Positions 42,977 to 51,509 of a stretch of 64,000 nucleotides of DNA are shown one piece after another; the stretch's first letter is position 1, and every line of letters starts with the position of its first letter. The notes below the pieces were generated by a model. That model did no database searches. It was not told the origin of the DNA and saw only the letters and a program-made list of their open reading frames with translations. The DNA is from JBBRHQ01 sp963781345 (GTDB lineage Bacteria; Actinomycetota; Thermoleophilia; Solirubrobacterales; 70-9). The DNA is taken from NCBI GenBank assembly GCA_963781345.1, contig CAWAFQ010000001.1, forward strand, positions 124,001-188,000, written 5' to 3'. The position numbers and the translations under genes were made by a program.

Positions 42977-45391
42977 CTAGCGCTTCTGGAACTCGAGCAC
43001 CTGCTGGAAGGTCGGGCGGTTCGTGAACGGGAACGTGTCGGGCAGCAGCCCCGGGACGAATGTCGTCCTGCGGCCCTTCTCCGTCCACAGCGCCGGGTCG
43101 ACCTGCGACTGCTCGGTTGTGAGCAGCTCTGCGGTGTCGTGAACCGCCGCCCAGAGTGATGCCCGGCAGGCCGCCAGCTTGCCCTTGCCGCAATAGGAGA
43201 GGTTGAATCGGCCGCGTACGTTGCGCTTCAGCAGCGTCCTCAGGTCCTTGTCGACGTATGACTCGCCCTCAAGGCCGTCGAGGTTGCGAACGTCGTCGAG
43301 GTTGGGGACGAGGCCCCCGAACACGGGCGTCATCACCGCGTCGGCCAGCGGGCGCCAGAGCGCGTCCATGATCGCCGGGCCCGGCTCGTCGTAGTAGGTG
43401 TCGTTGTTGACGTCGAGGCGCGGCGCGGCGCGACTGAACCACTCATCGAGGATGTCGACGACCTGCTGGTCGCGAGGGGTCGGCGCGGGCCCTCCGTGGA
43501 GGACCTGACTTATCACCGGCCACACGGGCGCGCGGAGGTCCTCGGTCGCGGCCCGGTTCATGATTCCGACGTTGTCGGTGATGCGGGCGCGCTTCGGCCA
43601 CTTGTTGAACATCTCGACCCGCTGCACGGAGCCGTAGGGCTCGTCGTCGCCGTGCATGAAGCCCGGAGCCGAGCGGTTGTTCCAGTTGAGCAGCAATCCT
43701 CCCGGACCGGTGGTCTGGTGCGGGTGCTCGCCCTGACTGAGGAAGCCCTTCCACTCGTAGGCGCCGCTGCCGAGGGTCGGCAGGCGCCGGTCGAGGCCGC
43801 GGGCACGCCGCGGCAGCAGGCCCGAGGCGAAGTAAGCCGTCGCCTTGCGCGACGCGTAGCCCCAGTTGAAGGTGAAGCCGAACTGGTTCGCGGCCCGATA
43901 GAACCGCGCCGGCGTGTCCCCCCTGCCCTCGGTCATGTCCTTGAGCGCGGCGAGGTTGAGCGCGTCGCGTCCGAAGGTGGAGCGCTGCCGCGAGAGGGCG
44001 TAGGGCTTGCCGTGAACGGTCGCCGTCGCGAACACCGGCCCGTGCACGGAGACGTCGTAGATGAGGGAGTCGGTGCCCAGCTTGCCGGCATTGAAGCGCT
44101 TCAACGAGCGGCACTTGCCCTTGTAGAGATAGTGCCTCGAGCTGCGGGTGGGGGTCCCGCCGCCGGGCTTGCAGAGCGGCTCAGCGAAGACGTCACGCAC
44201 GTCCTGGCCGGCGGAGGTGAGGCTCCAGGCATAGTTCTTGGTCCGGCCGAGGAGCAAGTACATCGACAGCCCGGGCACGGTGGCACCCTGAGCATTGATC
44301 CCGGGCGCGTGGAAGTCCATCTGCTCGACGATCTCGGGGTAGAAGTAGCCGAGCTGCGGGCCCATCACGGCCAGGGTGTTGCCCGTGGCCGAGCGGCTCG
44401 GGGCGGTGATCAGCCAGTTGGAGGCCTGCCGGCGCGCGGGCGCGGCCGCAGCCCTTGCGGCCGGCACCTTCGGGTCCGTGCTCTGGATCGAGTTGCGATC
44501 GAGGATGACCGAGCCCTTGACCCTGCCACCGGTGAGGGGGCCGTAGTCGAAGCGCTTCTTGATCGTCGTCGGCGCCTCGGGGTCGTCGGCGAGCATGACG
44601 TCGTCCCAGGCCCTGTAGCCCCGCTTCGCGCCCAGCGACTTCTGCAGCCTGGCGAGCAGATCCGAGTTGGCGGCCTCTCCGCCGCCGCCGGCGCCGAAGA
44701 TCGAGCCGATGAATGCGGTCACCGCGACGACGTCGTTGACCGTGAACGGCTTCTCGGTGCTGTTGACAGACTTCAGGTAGGCATTGATGCCGTTCACGTA
44801 GTCCTGGGCATCGCGCAGGATCGCGCGGCCCTTGGCGCCGTAGACACGGGGCAGCAGCTTGCGCTCCTTGGTCACCAGCGCCTCGGCGGCGGCGCTCGGC
44901 GTGAAGGTCTGGACGCTGGTCACCAGGCCGAAGGCGTCGATATTGGGCACGTCCGCAACGGCGACCCTTGCTGCTCCGCGGCCGAGGCTGAGCAGGAGGA
45001 GGCGATCGCGCGCGGTCGCCCAGCCGGCGCCGAAGGAGAGGTCGGCGCGGGTCTTGCCGTAGATGTGGGGGATGCCGTAGGAGTCGTAGAGGAGCTTCAG
45101 GCCGGGGCGCCCGGTGGGCTCAGCGGTGGTCGGCCCGATCGGCTTGAAGTCCTCAGGGAGGAAGTGGCTGGTGATGTCACCCGGCGTGATGTTGTCGCGC
45201 AGCTGGCTGAGGCCGTCATACAGCGGCAGCTGGTCGGTCGAGTTGGTCGTGAAGGGAACGCCTCCGAAGTTGCCCGGCGGCAGGATGTAGCGGGCGATGT
45301 CGGGCTTGCTGCCCCCTGCGGCCGAAGCGGCCACGGGCAGTACGGCGAGGACTGCTGTTGCTGCGAGGAACGATGCGAGCCAGCGCTTCAC
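42977..45391 (-). CDS. Penicillin acylase family N-terminal nucleophile hydrolase
   Basis: 804-aa exported Ntn-hydrolase. Signal peptide MKRWLASFLAATAVLAVLPV, cleavage near SAA. The precursor should self-cleave before Ser324 (RRQASNWLITAPSRSATGN), which becomes the catalytic residue. The alpha part carries YDSYGIPHIYGKTRADLSFG; the beta part has MGPQLGYFYPEIVEQMDFHA, WSLTSAGQDVRDVF, and the Asn-containing LLLNWNNRSAPGF. Family substrates are acylated amines such as acyl-homoserine lactones, penicillins and lipopeptides. Full length. Complete operon of one gene. Confidence 0.9.
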   Translation of the reverse strand: MKRWLASFLAATAVLAVLPVAASAAGGSKPDIARYILPPGNFGGVPFTTNSTDQLPLYDGLSQLRDNITPGDITSHFLPEDFKPIGPTTAEPTGRPGLKLLYDSYGIPHIYGKTRADLSFGAGWATARDRLLLLSLGRGAARVAVADVPNIDAFGLVTSVQTFTPSAAAEALVTKERKLLPRVYGAKGRAILRDAQDYVNGINAYLKSVNSTEKPFTVNDVVAVTAFIGSIFGAGGGGEAANSDLLARLQKSLGAKRGYRAWDDVMLADDPEAPTTIKKRFDYGPLTGGRVKGSVILDRNSIQSTDPKVPAARAAAAPARRQASNWLITAPSRSATGNTLAVMGPQLGYFYPEIVEQMDFHAPGINAQGATVPGLSMYLLLGRTKNYAWSLTSAGQDVRDVFAEPLCKPGGGTPTRSSRHYLYKGKCRSLKRFNAGKLGTDSLIYDVSVHGPVFATATVHGKPYALSRQRSTFGRDALNLAALKDMTEGRGDTPARFYRAANQFGFTFNWGYASRKATAYFASGLLPRRARGLDRRLPTLGSGAYEWKGFLSQGEHPHQTTGPGGLLLNWNNRSAPGFMHGDDEPYGSVQRVEMFNKWPKRARITDNVGIMNRAATEDLRAPVWPVISQVLHGGPAPTPRDQQVVDILDEWFSRAAPRLDVNNDTYYDEPGPAIMDALWRPLADAVMTPVFGGLVPNLDDVRNLDGLEGESYVDKDLRTLLKRNVRGRFNLSYCGKGKLAACRASLWAAVHDTAELLTTEQSQVDPALWTEKGRRTTFVPGLLPDTFPFTNRPTFQQVLEFQKR

Positions 45392-45534
45392 TTAGGGGTC
45401 TCCCTTGCCTTGCCTTGCGTAACGATCGGTACGCCGCGGGTGAGTATTTCACAAGCCGGTGCCAGCCGCTCAGAAGTTCGGCCCTGCGGGCCGAAGACGC
45501 CGGAACGGCATCGGTGGGCCGAGCGCGATTGGGT

Positions 45535-46032
45535 TCAGTGGCTCTCGAGCCAGCTCGAGTTGAATGCGAACTCCTTCTTCAGGTTCGCCTCGGTCTCGCG
45601 CTTCATCACGCCCTCGAGCCGGCCGCCGACGAGCGGGATGCCCACCTTGATCGTGAACTCGAGAATCCAGTCGCTCTCCGAGGCCCCGACCGAAACGATC
45701 TTCATCCAACCGCTGATGCCGCCCGGCACCTTCTCGAGGGTGATGTCGAGGTCGCAGGCATACCCGGAACCGTCCTCACGCCAGCTCTCGGATTGGACGA
45801 CGATGGTCTGATCGCCGACGATCTTCTTGGCGAAGCCCGGCAGGTCGGCGGGGGTCTCGCGGCGGGTCGTGACCGATAGCTCGCTTTCATCCTGCCTGAA
45901 CTCCTGCAGGGTGAACTCCTGCGCCCCGAGGGCCGCGTACTTGGCGGGCCAGTAGTCCTCGCTGCGCATCATCTCCAGCAGCTGCTCGGGGGTCCCCGCA
46001 TATCGGTCCGTGTTGGTGATCGTCGCGGCCAT
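45535..46032 (-). CDS. DUF2505 domain protein (START-like fold)
   Basis: 165-aa cytoplasmic protein of an actinobacterial family of unknown function with a probable helix-grip ligand-binding fold: TNTDRYAGTPEQLLEMMRSE at the start, TTRRETPADLPGFAKKIVGD in the middle, and LEFTIKVGIPLVGGRLEGVM near the end. ATG 46032. No nearby partner on the same strand. Confidence 0.75.
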   Translation of the reverse strand: MAATITNTDRYAGTPEQLLEMMRSEDYWPAKYAALGAQEFTLQEFRQDESELSVTTRRETPADLPGFAKKIVGDQTIVVQSESWREDGSGYACDLDITLEKVPGGISGWMKIVSVGASESDWILEFTIKVGIPLVGGRLEGVMKRETEANLKKEFAFNSSWLESH

Positions 46033-46140
46033 GCGCCGTCCCCGATTATCGCCCGATCAGCTCGCGCTGGCAAGCAGACGGGTCTGGAGTTCCGCCAGCC
46101 AGCGTGGGAGTTCCCCTCGCCCGCCTGTCACGATCCGCTC

Positions 46141-47142
46141 GTGCTCGAGATAACCACGCTGGCGTGGGTGGCGACGATCGGTGCGATCGTCGCCCTATTT
46201 GCGTTCGACCTGTTTGTCGCGGGGGGCCGTGCGCACGTCGTCGGCTTCCGCGAGGCCGTCGGCTGGTCGGTCTTCTACATCGCCTTCGCGCTCGCCTTCG
46301 GCGTCGTCTTCGGACTGCTCGCGGGTTGGGAGTTCGGCGCGCAGTACTTCGCGGGCTACATCGTCGAGAAGAGCCTGTCGGTTGACAACCTGTTCGTGTT
46401 CGTGATCCTGATGAGCGCCTTCGCGGTGCCGGCCGAGCACCAGCAGCGCGTCCTCACCTTCGGCATCCTTGTCGCGCTCATCCTGCGAGCGATCTTCATC
46501 GCGCTCGGGGCGGCCCTGCTCTCGCTGTTCTCGTTCATGTTCCTGCTCTTCGGGCTGCTGCTGATCTTCACGGCGGTCCAGCTGTTCCGCCACCGCGACC
46601 AGGACCCCTCGATCGAGGACAACGTCCTTGTCAGGGCCGCCCGGCGGGTGCTGCCGTTCACCGACCGCTACGACGGCGGCAGGCTGATCACCCGGGTCGA
46701 TGGGCGACGTCTGCTCACCCCACTCTCTCTCGTGCTCGTCGCGATCGGAAGCACCGACGTCATGTTCGCCCTTGACTCGATCCCCGCGGTGTTCGGCGTC
46801 ACCGAGGAGGCGTTCATCGTCTTCACCGCCAACGCCTTCGCGCTGCTCGGCCTGCGGGCGCTCTACTTCCTCGTCTCCGGACTCCTCGACCGCCTGGTCT
46901 ATCTCTCCACGGGGCTCTCTCTGATCCTCGCCTTCATCGGCGTCAAGCTCGGCCTCCACTACCTCCACGAGCTGAATGACGCCTTCCCGGAGGTCTCGAT
47001 CGGCCTCTCGCTGGCGGTGATCGTCCTTGTCCTCGTTATCACCACCGTGGCGAGCCTGATCAAGGTCCGGCGCGACCCAACCGCCCGTGCGCACGCCGGC
47101 TCTCTGCGCGACCACGAGCGCGAGCGGGCGGACGCCTCCTAG
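46141..47142 (+). CDS. TerC/Alx family integral membrane protein
   Basis: 333-aa protein with about nine TM helices. The family metal-binding motifs are visible: YIVEKSLSVDNLFVFVILMS and AIGSTDVMFALDSIPAVFGV, with ALLGLRALYFLVSGLLDRL. Members export Mn2+ or protect against tellurite and load metal onto secreted enzymes. I see no yybP-ykoY riboswitch in the 108-base upstream gap. The start at 46141 is GTG. It is followed directly by repeat copy B. Confidence 0.9.
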   Translation: MLEITTLAWVATIGAIVALFAFDLFVAGGRAHVVGFREAVGWSVFYIAFALAFGVVFGLLAGWEFGAQYFAGYIVEKSLSVDNLFVFVILMSAFAVPAEHQQRVLTFGILVALILRAIFIALGAALLSLFSFMFLLFGLLLIFTAVQLFRHRDQDPSIEDNVLVRAARRVLPFTDRYDGGRLITRVDGRRLLTPLSLVLVAIGSTDVMFALDSIPAVFGVTEEAFIVFTANAFALLGLRALYFLVSGLLDRLVYLSTGLSLILAFIGVKLGLHYLHELNDAFPEVSIGLSLAVIVLVLVITTVASLIKVRRDPTARAHAGSLRDHERERADAS

Positions 47143-47147
47143 TCCGG

Positions 47148-47277
47148 ACCAACCCCAAGCTCCCCCGACGCCTCGGAGACAGACAGCAACGCCTCGAAGC
47201 TGCACGCCCCCGGCCGCTGCACCGCCGAAGCTTGCGTGATTTCCGGGGCCATGGGCCCGGAAACCACGCAAGCGATG
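47148..47277. repeat. Dispersed palindromic repeat, copy B
   Basis: Starts six bases after the terC stop. Shares ACCAACCCCAAGCTCCCCCG with copy A and ends with the near-perfect 42-base palindrome 47231-47272 (CTTGCGTGATTTCCGGG, centre GCCATGGGC, CCGGAAACCACGCAAG), followed by GCGATG. It lacks the central insertion of copy A. The rest of the gap to 47531 holds no gene. Confidence 0.7.
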
Positions 47278-47531
47278 CCGCGAGCGACGGTGGGCAGAAC
47301 ACCTGCCGCTACATCTCGAGATTAGGACGAGCAAGGTTGCGATTCATGGCCTTCCTTCAGTGAGGGGTTTACATCAGACACGATCCGCCGAGGCGGCGCC
47401 CCTGAATAGCCACCCCAGGGGGATATGGCCAACACCCTGGAAGTCGGTCGAGAGCCTGCCCCCGCTTTCATCGCCATCTCATCCGCCCCGCGTAGAAATG
47501 GCCGGACTGTCAAACGATCAAGGAGTTGGGA

Positions 47532-47855
47532 ATGACCAAGAAGACCAAGGTGATCGCCGTCGTCGGTGCGTCCCTGGCGCTTGCCGCGGGTGGCGCCGGC
47601 GCAGCCATCGCAGCGGGCGGGGAAGATCAGGCCGAGGGGCCCGATGTCGCGATCAGCGGCAGCGCGCTCGATCAGGCGAGCGCCGCGGCGCTCGCCGCGG
47701 CCGGCGGCGGGAAGGTCAGCGGTACAGAGAAGGGCGACGAGGAGAGCTACTACGAGGTCGAGGTGACCCTCGACGGCGGTAGCCAGGTCGACGTCCAGCT
47801 CGACCGTGGCTTCAACGTCGTCAGCCAGTCTGCCGACAGCGAGAACAACGGCTGA
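47532..47855 (+). CDS. Secreted PepSY-like domain protein
   Basis: 107-aa exported protein from ATG 47532 with signal peptide KVIAVVGASLALAAGGAGAA. The C-terminal half is a single PepSY unit: ALDQASAAALAAAGGGKVSG, then YYEVEVTLDGGSQVDVQLDR and GFNVVSQ. PepSY proteins often inhibit peptidases or modulate sensors at the cell surface. Start chosen for AAGGAG-like AAGGAGTTGGGA upstream. Monocistronic. Confidence 0.8.
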   Translation: MTKKTKVIAVVGASLALAAGGAGAAIAAGGEDQAEGPDVAISGSALDQASAAALAAAGGGKVSGTEKGDEESYYEVEVTLDGGSQVDVQLDRGFNVVSQSADSENNG

Positions 47856-47970
47856 TCCGGCAAGCAGAGGGCAGGCCCCCGAATGACTCCGGGGAAAGTC
47901 CAGGCGACGGCCGGCTCGGCACGCATCTGCCAGCCGGCTCGTCGTCTGCCTGAAGACATCGCCGCCGCAG

Positions 47971-47998
47971 GCGACCCTCGAGGCGATCGAGGGGTCGC
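47971..47998. terminator. GC-rich stem-loop after the PepSY gene
   Basis: Arms GCGACCCTCGA and TCGAGGGGTCGC pair with one bulged base around a GGCGA loop, 115 bases downstream of the PepSY stop. No T-run follows, so it is a weak terminator candidate or an mRNA 3'-end structure. Confidence 0.35.
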
Positions 47999-48085
47999 CG
48001 CGATCAAACGCCGGCCGAGGGCGCTTGCGTCTAGGCGCCCCCGCCGCACCCGCGGCCGCCCGCGACGCTGGTAGATTCCGCCCTC

Positions 48086-48946
48086 GTGCACTCGACCCCC
48101 CGCCCCCGCCTCGCGCTGCTCCTCTCACTGTCAGTCTTCGTCGCCGGGATCTCATACGCGACGGCGAGCGCTGCCGCGCCGACCATACCCAAGCCCCCGA
48201 AGGTCAAGGTGGCGAAGGTGGAGATCGACGTCGCCGGCTTCGTCGAGATCCGTCGGCTAGTGGACACGACGAGCGACTGCTTCCCGGGGGTGACGTACGT
48301 GCAGACGAACCGCTTCGAGTTCGAGACCGGGCGCTACGTGCGCACGAAGATCAGCAATATCTCGTTCCCGGGCAGGGATAGCGTGATCACGTCGCCGTTC
48401 TCGAGGGCCTCAGGCTCGGCGACGATCGAAGGACTGATCTCGGGCTACCGCACCACCAACTACTGCACGCCTCCCAAGGCCCCCGAACCGGAGGAGCCCC
48501 GTTGCGATAGGTCCGGCAGGCTGAAGATCGCGGTCGCGCTCACGCCGGGCGGGATCCCCGGCGACGGTGACCTCGTCGGGCTCGGTGGCAACCGCCTCAT
48601 GCTCTCGATATTCCGCCACGGCCTGTACGTCGACGACCCGTCCTGCCCCGGTGGCGTGGCCGAGAGGGTCAGGGGTGTCGATGCAGACACGGCCGTCGTC
48701 TCGACGTCGCTGGCGCCGGGCGTATCGGAAGTGCTGCCCTCCGGCGTGGGTGCCATCAAGGTCTTCAACCTGGGCCGTCGAGAGCGGCTGCGCCGGGTGA
48801 TCGTCATCGACGGTCCCTGCAGGTCGGTGAGGGCGCGGGCGCTGAAGCCGCCGGGAGAGTCACCGGCGCCCGGGGCGCTCAACGCCGACGGCGACTGCTG
48901 GCTCAGGGGTAAGGTCGTGCTGAGCGTCCGCGCCGCCCGGGACTGA
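48086..48946 (+). CDS. Secreted protein, unknown
   Basis: 286-aa exported protein; GTG 48086, signal peptide LALLLSLSVFVAGISYATAS. The mature part begins with a Pro/Lys linker and contains several Cys (TTSDCFPGVT, YRTTNYCTPP, DDPSCPGGV, DGPCRSVRA, GDCWLRGK), so it is probably disulfide-bonded, with beta-rich stretches such as RLKIAVALTPGGIPGDGD. No family recognised. The 230-base gap before it contains only the stem-loop above. Confidence 0.6.
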   Translation: MHSTPRPRLALLLSLSVFVAGISYATASAAAPTIPKPPKVKVAKVEIDVAGFVEIRRLVDTTSDCFPGVTYVQTNRFEFETGRYVRTKISNISFPGRDSVITSPFSRASGSATIEGLISGYRTTNYCTPPKAPEPEEPRCDRSGRLKIAVALTPGGIPGDGDLVGLGGNRLMLSIFRHGLYVDDPSCPGGVAERVRGVDADTAVVSTSLAPGVSEVLPSGVGAIKVFNLGRRERLRRVIVIDGPCRSVRARALKPPGESPAPGALNADGDCWLRGKVVLSVRAARD

Positions 48947-49024
48947 GATCCCGGACGCCGCTATCTGGGCGAATCCTGCCCCGACCAGCGGGCAAGCGAT
49001 CAGGAGGTTCCGAGTGGGCCGGGC

Positions 49025-49936
49025 TCAGCCGGCACGGGCGACGTGTTCGCAGCCGCGGAGGCGGTCGCTTCTGTCGACGAGGGCGGTGTCATCGCCGGGG
49101 CCGCAGCGGACCCGCTCTCGGAGCCCATTGCGCGCCCTGATCCGGTCGTCGCCCCGTCCCGCGTCGAAGGCGTTACGGCCGGGGCCGCCGTCGAGCAGAT
49201 CGGCGCCACCCCCGCCTGTGAGCCGGTCGTAGCCGGCCTCACCGAAGAGACGATCGCGTCCCGAACCTCCAAGGAGGCAGTCGTGCCCACCTCGTCCGCG
49301 CACCCGGTCGGCGCCGCCGAGCGCAAGGATCAGGTCGCCGCCCGCCTCGCCGTCGAGGACATCGGGACCGGCGGAGCCGAGGAGCTCGCTGGCGCAGCCT
49401 CCGGGCCGGAGGGGATCGTCGGGCTCTGCCCCGCCCGAGCCCCCTCCCCCGGCCCCATGGTTCCCTCCTCCCCCGGCCCCATGGTTCCCTCCTCCCCCGC
49501 CGCCACCGTGCCCGTCCCTGGCCGGTATGAGTATGTCTTCACCGACGGTCTCAACAGTGTCCGACCCGAATCTGGTGCCGTTGCCACCGACCTTCGAGCA
49601 CTGCGCCTTGATCCGGGGGCGCATCCGGCGGTCTTTGCTGCGGCGCTCGACGATCTGGATCGCATCTCCCGCGCCACTGAAGATCCCCCCCATGTAGATC
49701 TCCTCGTGCGTGACTTCGTCGATCAGGTAGAGGTTGCCGCCGTACTGTGCCGCCGTGCCGGGACCGCTGCAGCGGATGTGCCAGGTGACCCTGACGCGCG
49801 CGGAGCTCGGACTGAGGCTCTTCAGATGCGCCGACGTGGAGGGCGTCACGGTGATGTCCTCCGCCACACCGACCGACGGCCATGCGAGCAAAGCCAGCGC
49901 AGCACCCACTACGAAGCGAATGAACCGATCGCCCAT
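49025..49936 (-). CDS. Secreted Ca-binding RTX-like repeat protein
   Basis: 303-aa exported protein from ATG 49936, signal peptide FVVGAALALLAWPSVGVA. An N-terminal beta domain (~25-135) is followed by a Gly/His linker with two copies of NHGAGGGG and then ~120 residues of degenerate RTX nonapeptides (GGADRVRGRGGHD, GGSGRDRLFGEAGYD, GGGGADLLDGGPG). The C-terminal RCGPGDDTALVDRSDRLRGC pair of Cys is typical of actinobacterial members. Extracellular; no enzymatic domain. Confidence 0.8.
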   Translation of the reverse strand: MGDRFIRFVVGAALALLAWPSVGVAEDITVTPSTSAHLKSLSPSSARVRVTWHIRCSGPGTAAQYGGNLYLIDEVTHEEIYMGGIFSGAGDAIQIVERRSKDRRMRPRIKAQCSKVGGNGTRFGSDTVETVGEDILIPARDGHGGGGGGGNHGAGGGGNHGAGGGGSGGAEPDDPLRPGGCASELLGSAGPDVLDGEAGGDLILALGGADRVRGRGGHDCLLGGSGRDRLFGEAGYDRLTGGGGADLLDGGPGRNAFDAGRGDDRIRARNGLRERVRCGPGDDTALVDRSDRLRGCEHVARAG

Positions 49937-50024
49937 CGCCCAATCATAAGCTCAGACCACTTGGGCCGACCCAGGGTGATCGGGTAGCTTGGGCGTTGCA
50001 GCACCCAAACGACGAAAGGTCAAT

Positions 50025-50684
50025 ATGCGTTCATCGAAGGGTGCGGCACTCGCCCCACTCACGGGAATCGTGGCGGTGGGGCTTCTGATCGCGGGCCTGA
50101 TCCTCTCGAGCAAGTCGCCCGACACCCGCGAGGGAGGCCAGAAGATCCTCGACTTCTACGTCGACAACGACTCCGAGCAGACCGCGAGCGCGATCCTGTT
50201 GACGTACGGCTCGCTGTTCCTGGCCCTGTTCGCGGGTGCGCTGCGCTCAGGGCTGCGCCGCGGTCAAAACGACGTCGAGGGTCCGGCGACGCTGGCGTTC
50301 GGCGGCGGCCTCGTGATGGCCGTGGGCCCGCTGATACTCGCCGGCGCAACCTTGGCGCTCACCCAGAACAGCGACACCCTGGACCCCAGCGCCGCAGAGG
50401 CCATCAACGCCCTCAATGACGGCATCTGGATCACCCCGTTCCTCGTCGGTCAGTCGGTGCTCCTGCTCGCGTCAGGCGTCGCGATACTCCGCGGTGGCGC
50501 ACTGCCCTCGTGGCTCGGTTGGATCGCGGTCGTCCTCGCGGTCGTGTCGGCCACCCCCGCCAGCCTGCTGGCATTCGATGTGACGCTTCTGTGGATTGCC
50601 GTCGTCGCGATCATGCTGTCACGACGGGCGTCCGCTCCCGCTGGTGACCAGGCGCCGCCCGCCGCGTCGGCCGCGCCCAGCTGA
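50025..50684 (+). CDS. Polytopic membrane protein (six TM), unknown
   Basis: 219-aa protein; start ATG 50025 is preferred over the longer frame because it follows GAAAGGTCAAT. Six TM helices, including LTGIVAVGLLIAGLILSSK, LLTYGSLFLALFAGALRSGL and SWLGWIAVVLAVVSATPASL. It resembles small integral proteins annotated DUF4386-like in actinobacteria. Pro/Ala-rich tail. Confidence 0.6.
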   Translation: MRSSKGAALAPLTGIVAVGLLIAGLILSSKSPDTREGGQKILDFYVDNDSEQTASAILLTYGSLFLALFAGALRSGLRRGQNDVEGPATLAFGGGLVMAVGPLILAGATLALTQNSDTLDPSAAEAINALNDGIWITPFLVGQSVLLLASGVAILRGGALPSWLGWIAVVLAVVSATPASLLAFDVTLLWIAVVAIMLSRRASAPAGDQAPPAASAAPS

Positions 50685-50723
50685 TCAGAACCCCTCGCGC
50701 CTCCTCGCACTCCGCTCCTCGGC

Positions 50724-51509
50724 TCAGCCCCGGCGCGGCGGCCAGGGAAAGAACGCGCTCGTGCGGGCCACGTAGTCCGCGTAGCCCTCGCGCCGCCGAC
50801 TCAGCGAGCGCTCGAGGAGGGCGGCGCCGCTGACCCGGATCAGCAGGACTGACATCACCGCTGGGCCTACAGCCGTCCACCAGGCGCTGCCGGTTGCCAG
50901 CGCTACGAGCCAGATCCCCCACCACACGCAGAAGTCGCCGAAGTAGTTCGGATGACGCGTGTAGCGCCACAGCCCGCGGTCCATGACCTTCCCGCGGCTC
51001 GCCGGATCGGCCTTGAACCTCGCGAGCTGCAGGTCGCCGACGGTCTCAAAGGTGAGCCCGACGGCCCAGACCGCGACGCCGGCCCAGTCGAGCGCCCCGA
51101 GGCCGGCGGGGGTGGGGTCGGCCATCGCGACCTGAACCGGGAGCGAGACGATCCACATCAGGGCGCCCTGGAGCCAGAAGACAACTACCAGGCTGCGCAG
51201 CGGCCAGCGGTCGCCGTGGCGACGGCGCATCTCCGCGTAGCGGAAATCCTCCCCCTTGCCGAGATTGCGGCGGGCGAGATGGATCGTCAAGCGCAGGCCC
51301 CAGGCGGTCACTAGCACTGCCAGGAGCAGGCCGCGGTCGCCACTACCGTCCCCAAGCGCGTAACCGGCCCACGCCACGACGACGAAACCGCTGCCCCAGA
51401 AGACGTCGACGATCGAGGTGTCGCGCACCGCGACGCTCACCGCCCAAAGCGCCGTGACGAGCGCGAGCACGATTCCCGCCTCGACCGCCAGCAGGCCCGC
51501 GGTGCTCAC
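50724..51509 (-). CDS. DUF1295 / steroid-5-alpha-reductase-like membrane enzyme
   Basis: 261-aa membrane protein with about seven TM helices. Core motifs of the family: DVFWGSGFVVVAWAGYALG, RYAEMRRRHGDRWPLRS, GKVMDRGLWRYTRHPNYFGD (the RHPNY NADPH/quinol motif) and CVWWGIWLVALATGS, ending REGYADYVARTSAFFPWPP. Members reduce steroids or isoprenoid double bonds or methylate prenyl groups. It overlaps the acyltransferase gene upstream (ATGA), which suggests a lipid-related role. Confidence 0.85.
   Translation of the reverse strand: MSTAGLLAVEAGIVLALVTALWAVSVAVRDTSIVDVFWGSGFVVVAWAGYALGDGSGDRGLLLAVLVTAWGLRLTIHLARRNLGKGEDFRYAEMRRRHGDRWPLRSLVVVFWLQGALMWIVSLPVQVAMADPTPAGLGALDWAGVAVWAVGLTFETVGDLQLARFKADPASRGKVMDRGLWRYTRHPNYFGDFCVWWGIWLVALATGSAWWTAVGPAVMSVLLIRVSGAALLERSLSRRREGYADYVARTSAFFPWPPRRG

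Noticed and set aside
43496..45811. 771-residue plus-strand frame
   Set aside because: Antisense to the penicillin-acylase gene, which has a signal peptide and catalytic Ser; the plus frame shows no family motif.
46033..46140. yybP-ykoY Mn riboswitch before terC
   Set aside because: No match to the conserved core was recognisable in the short leader.
41384..47962. 14-base identity CTGAAGACATCG in two intergenic regions
   Set aside because: Flanks do not align; a match of this length is expected by chance in 64 kb of biased sequence.
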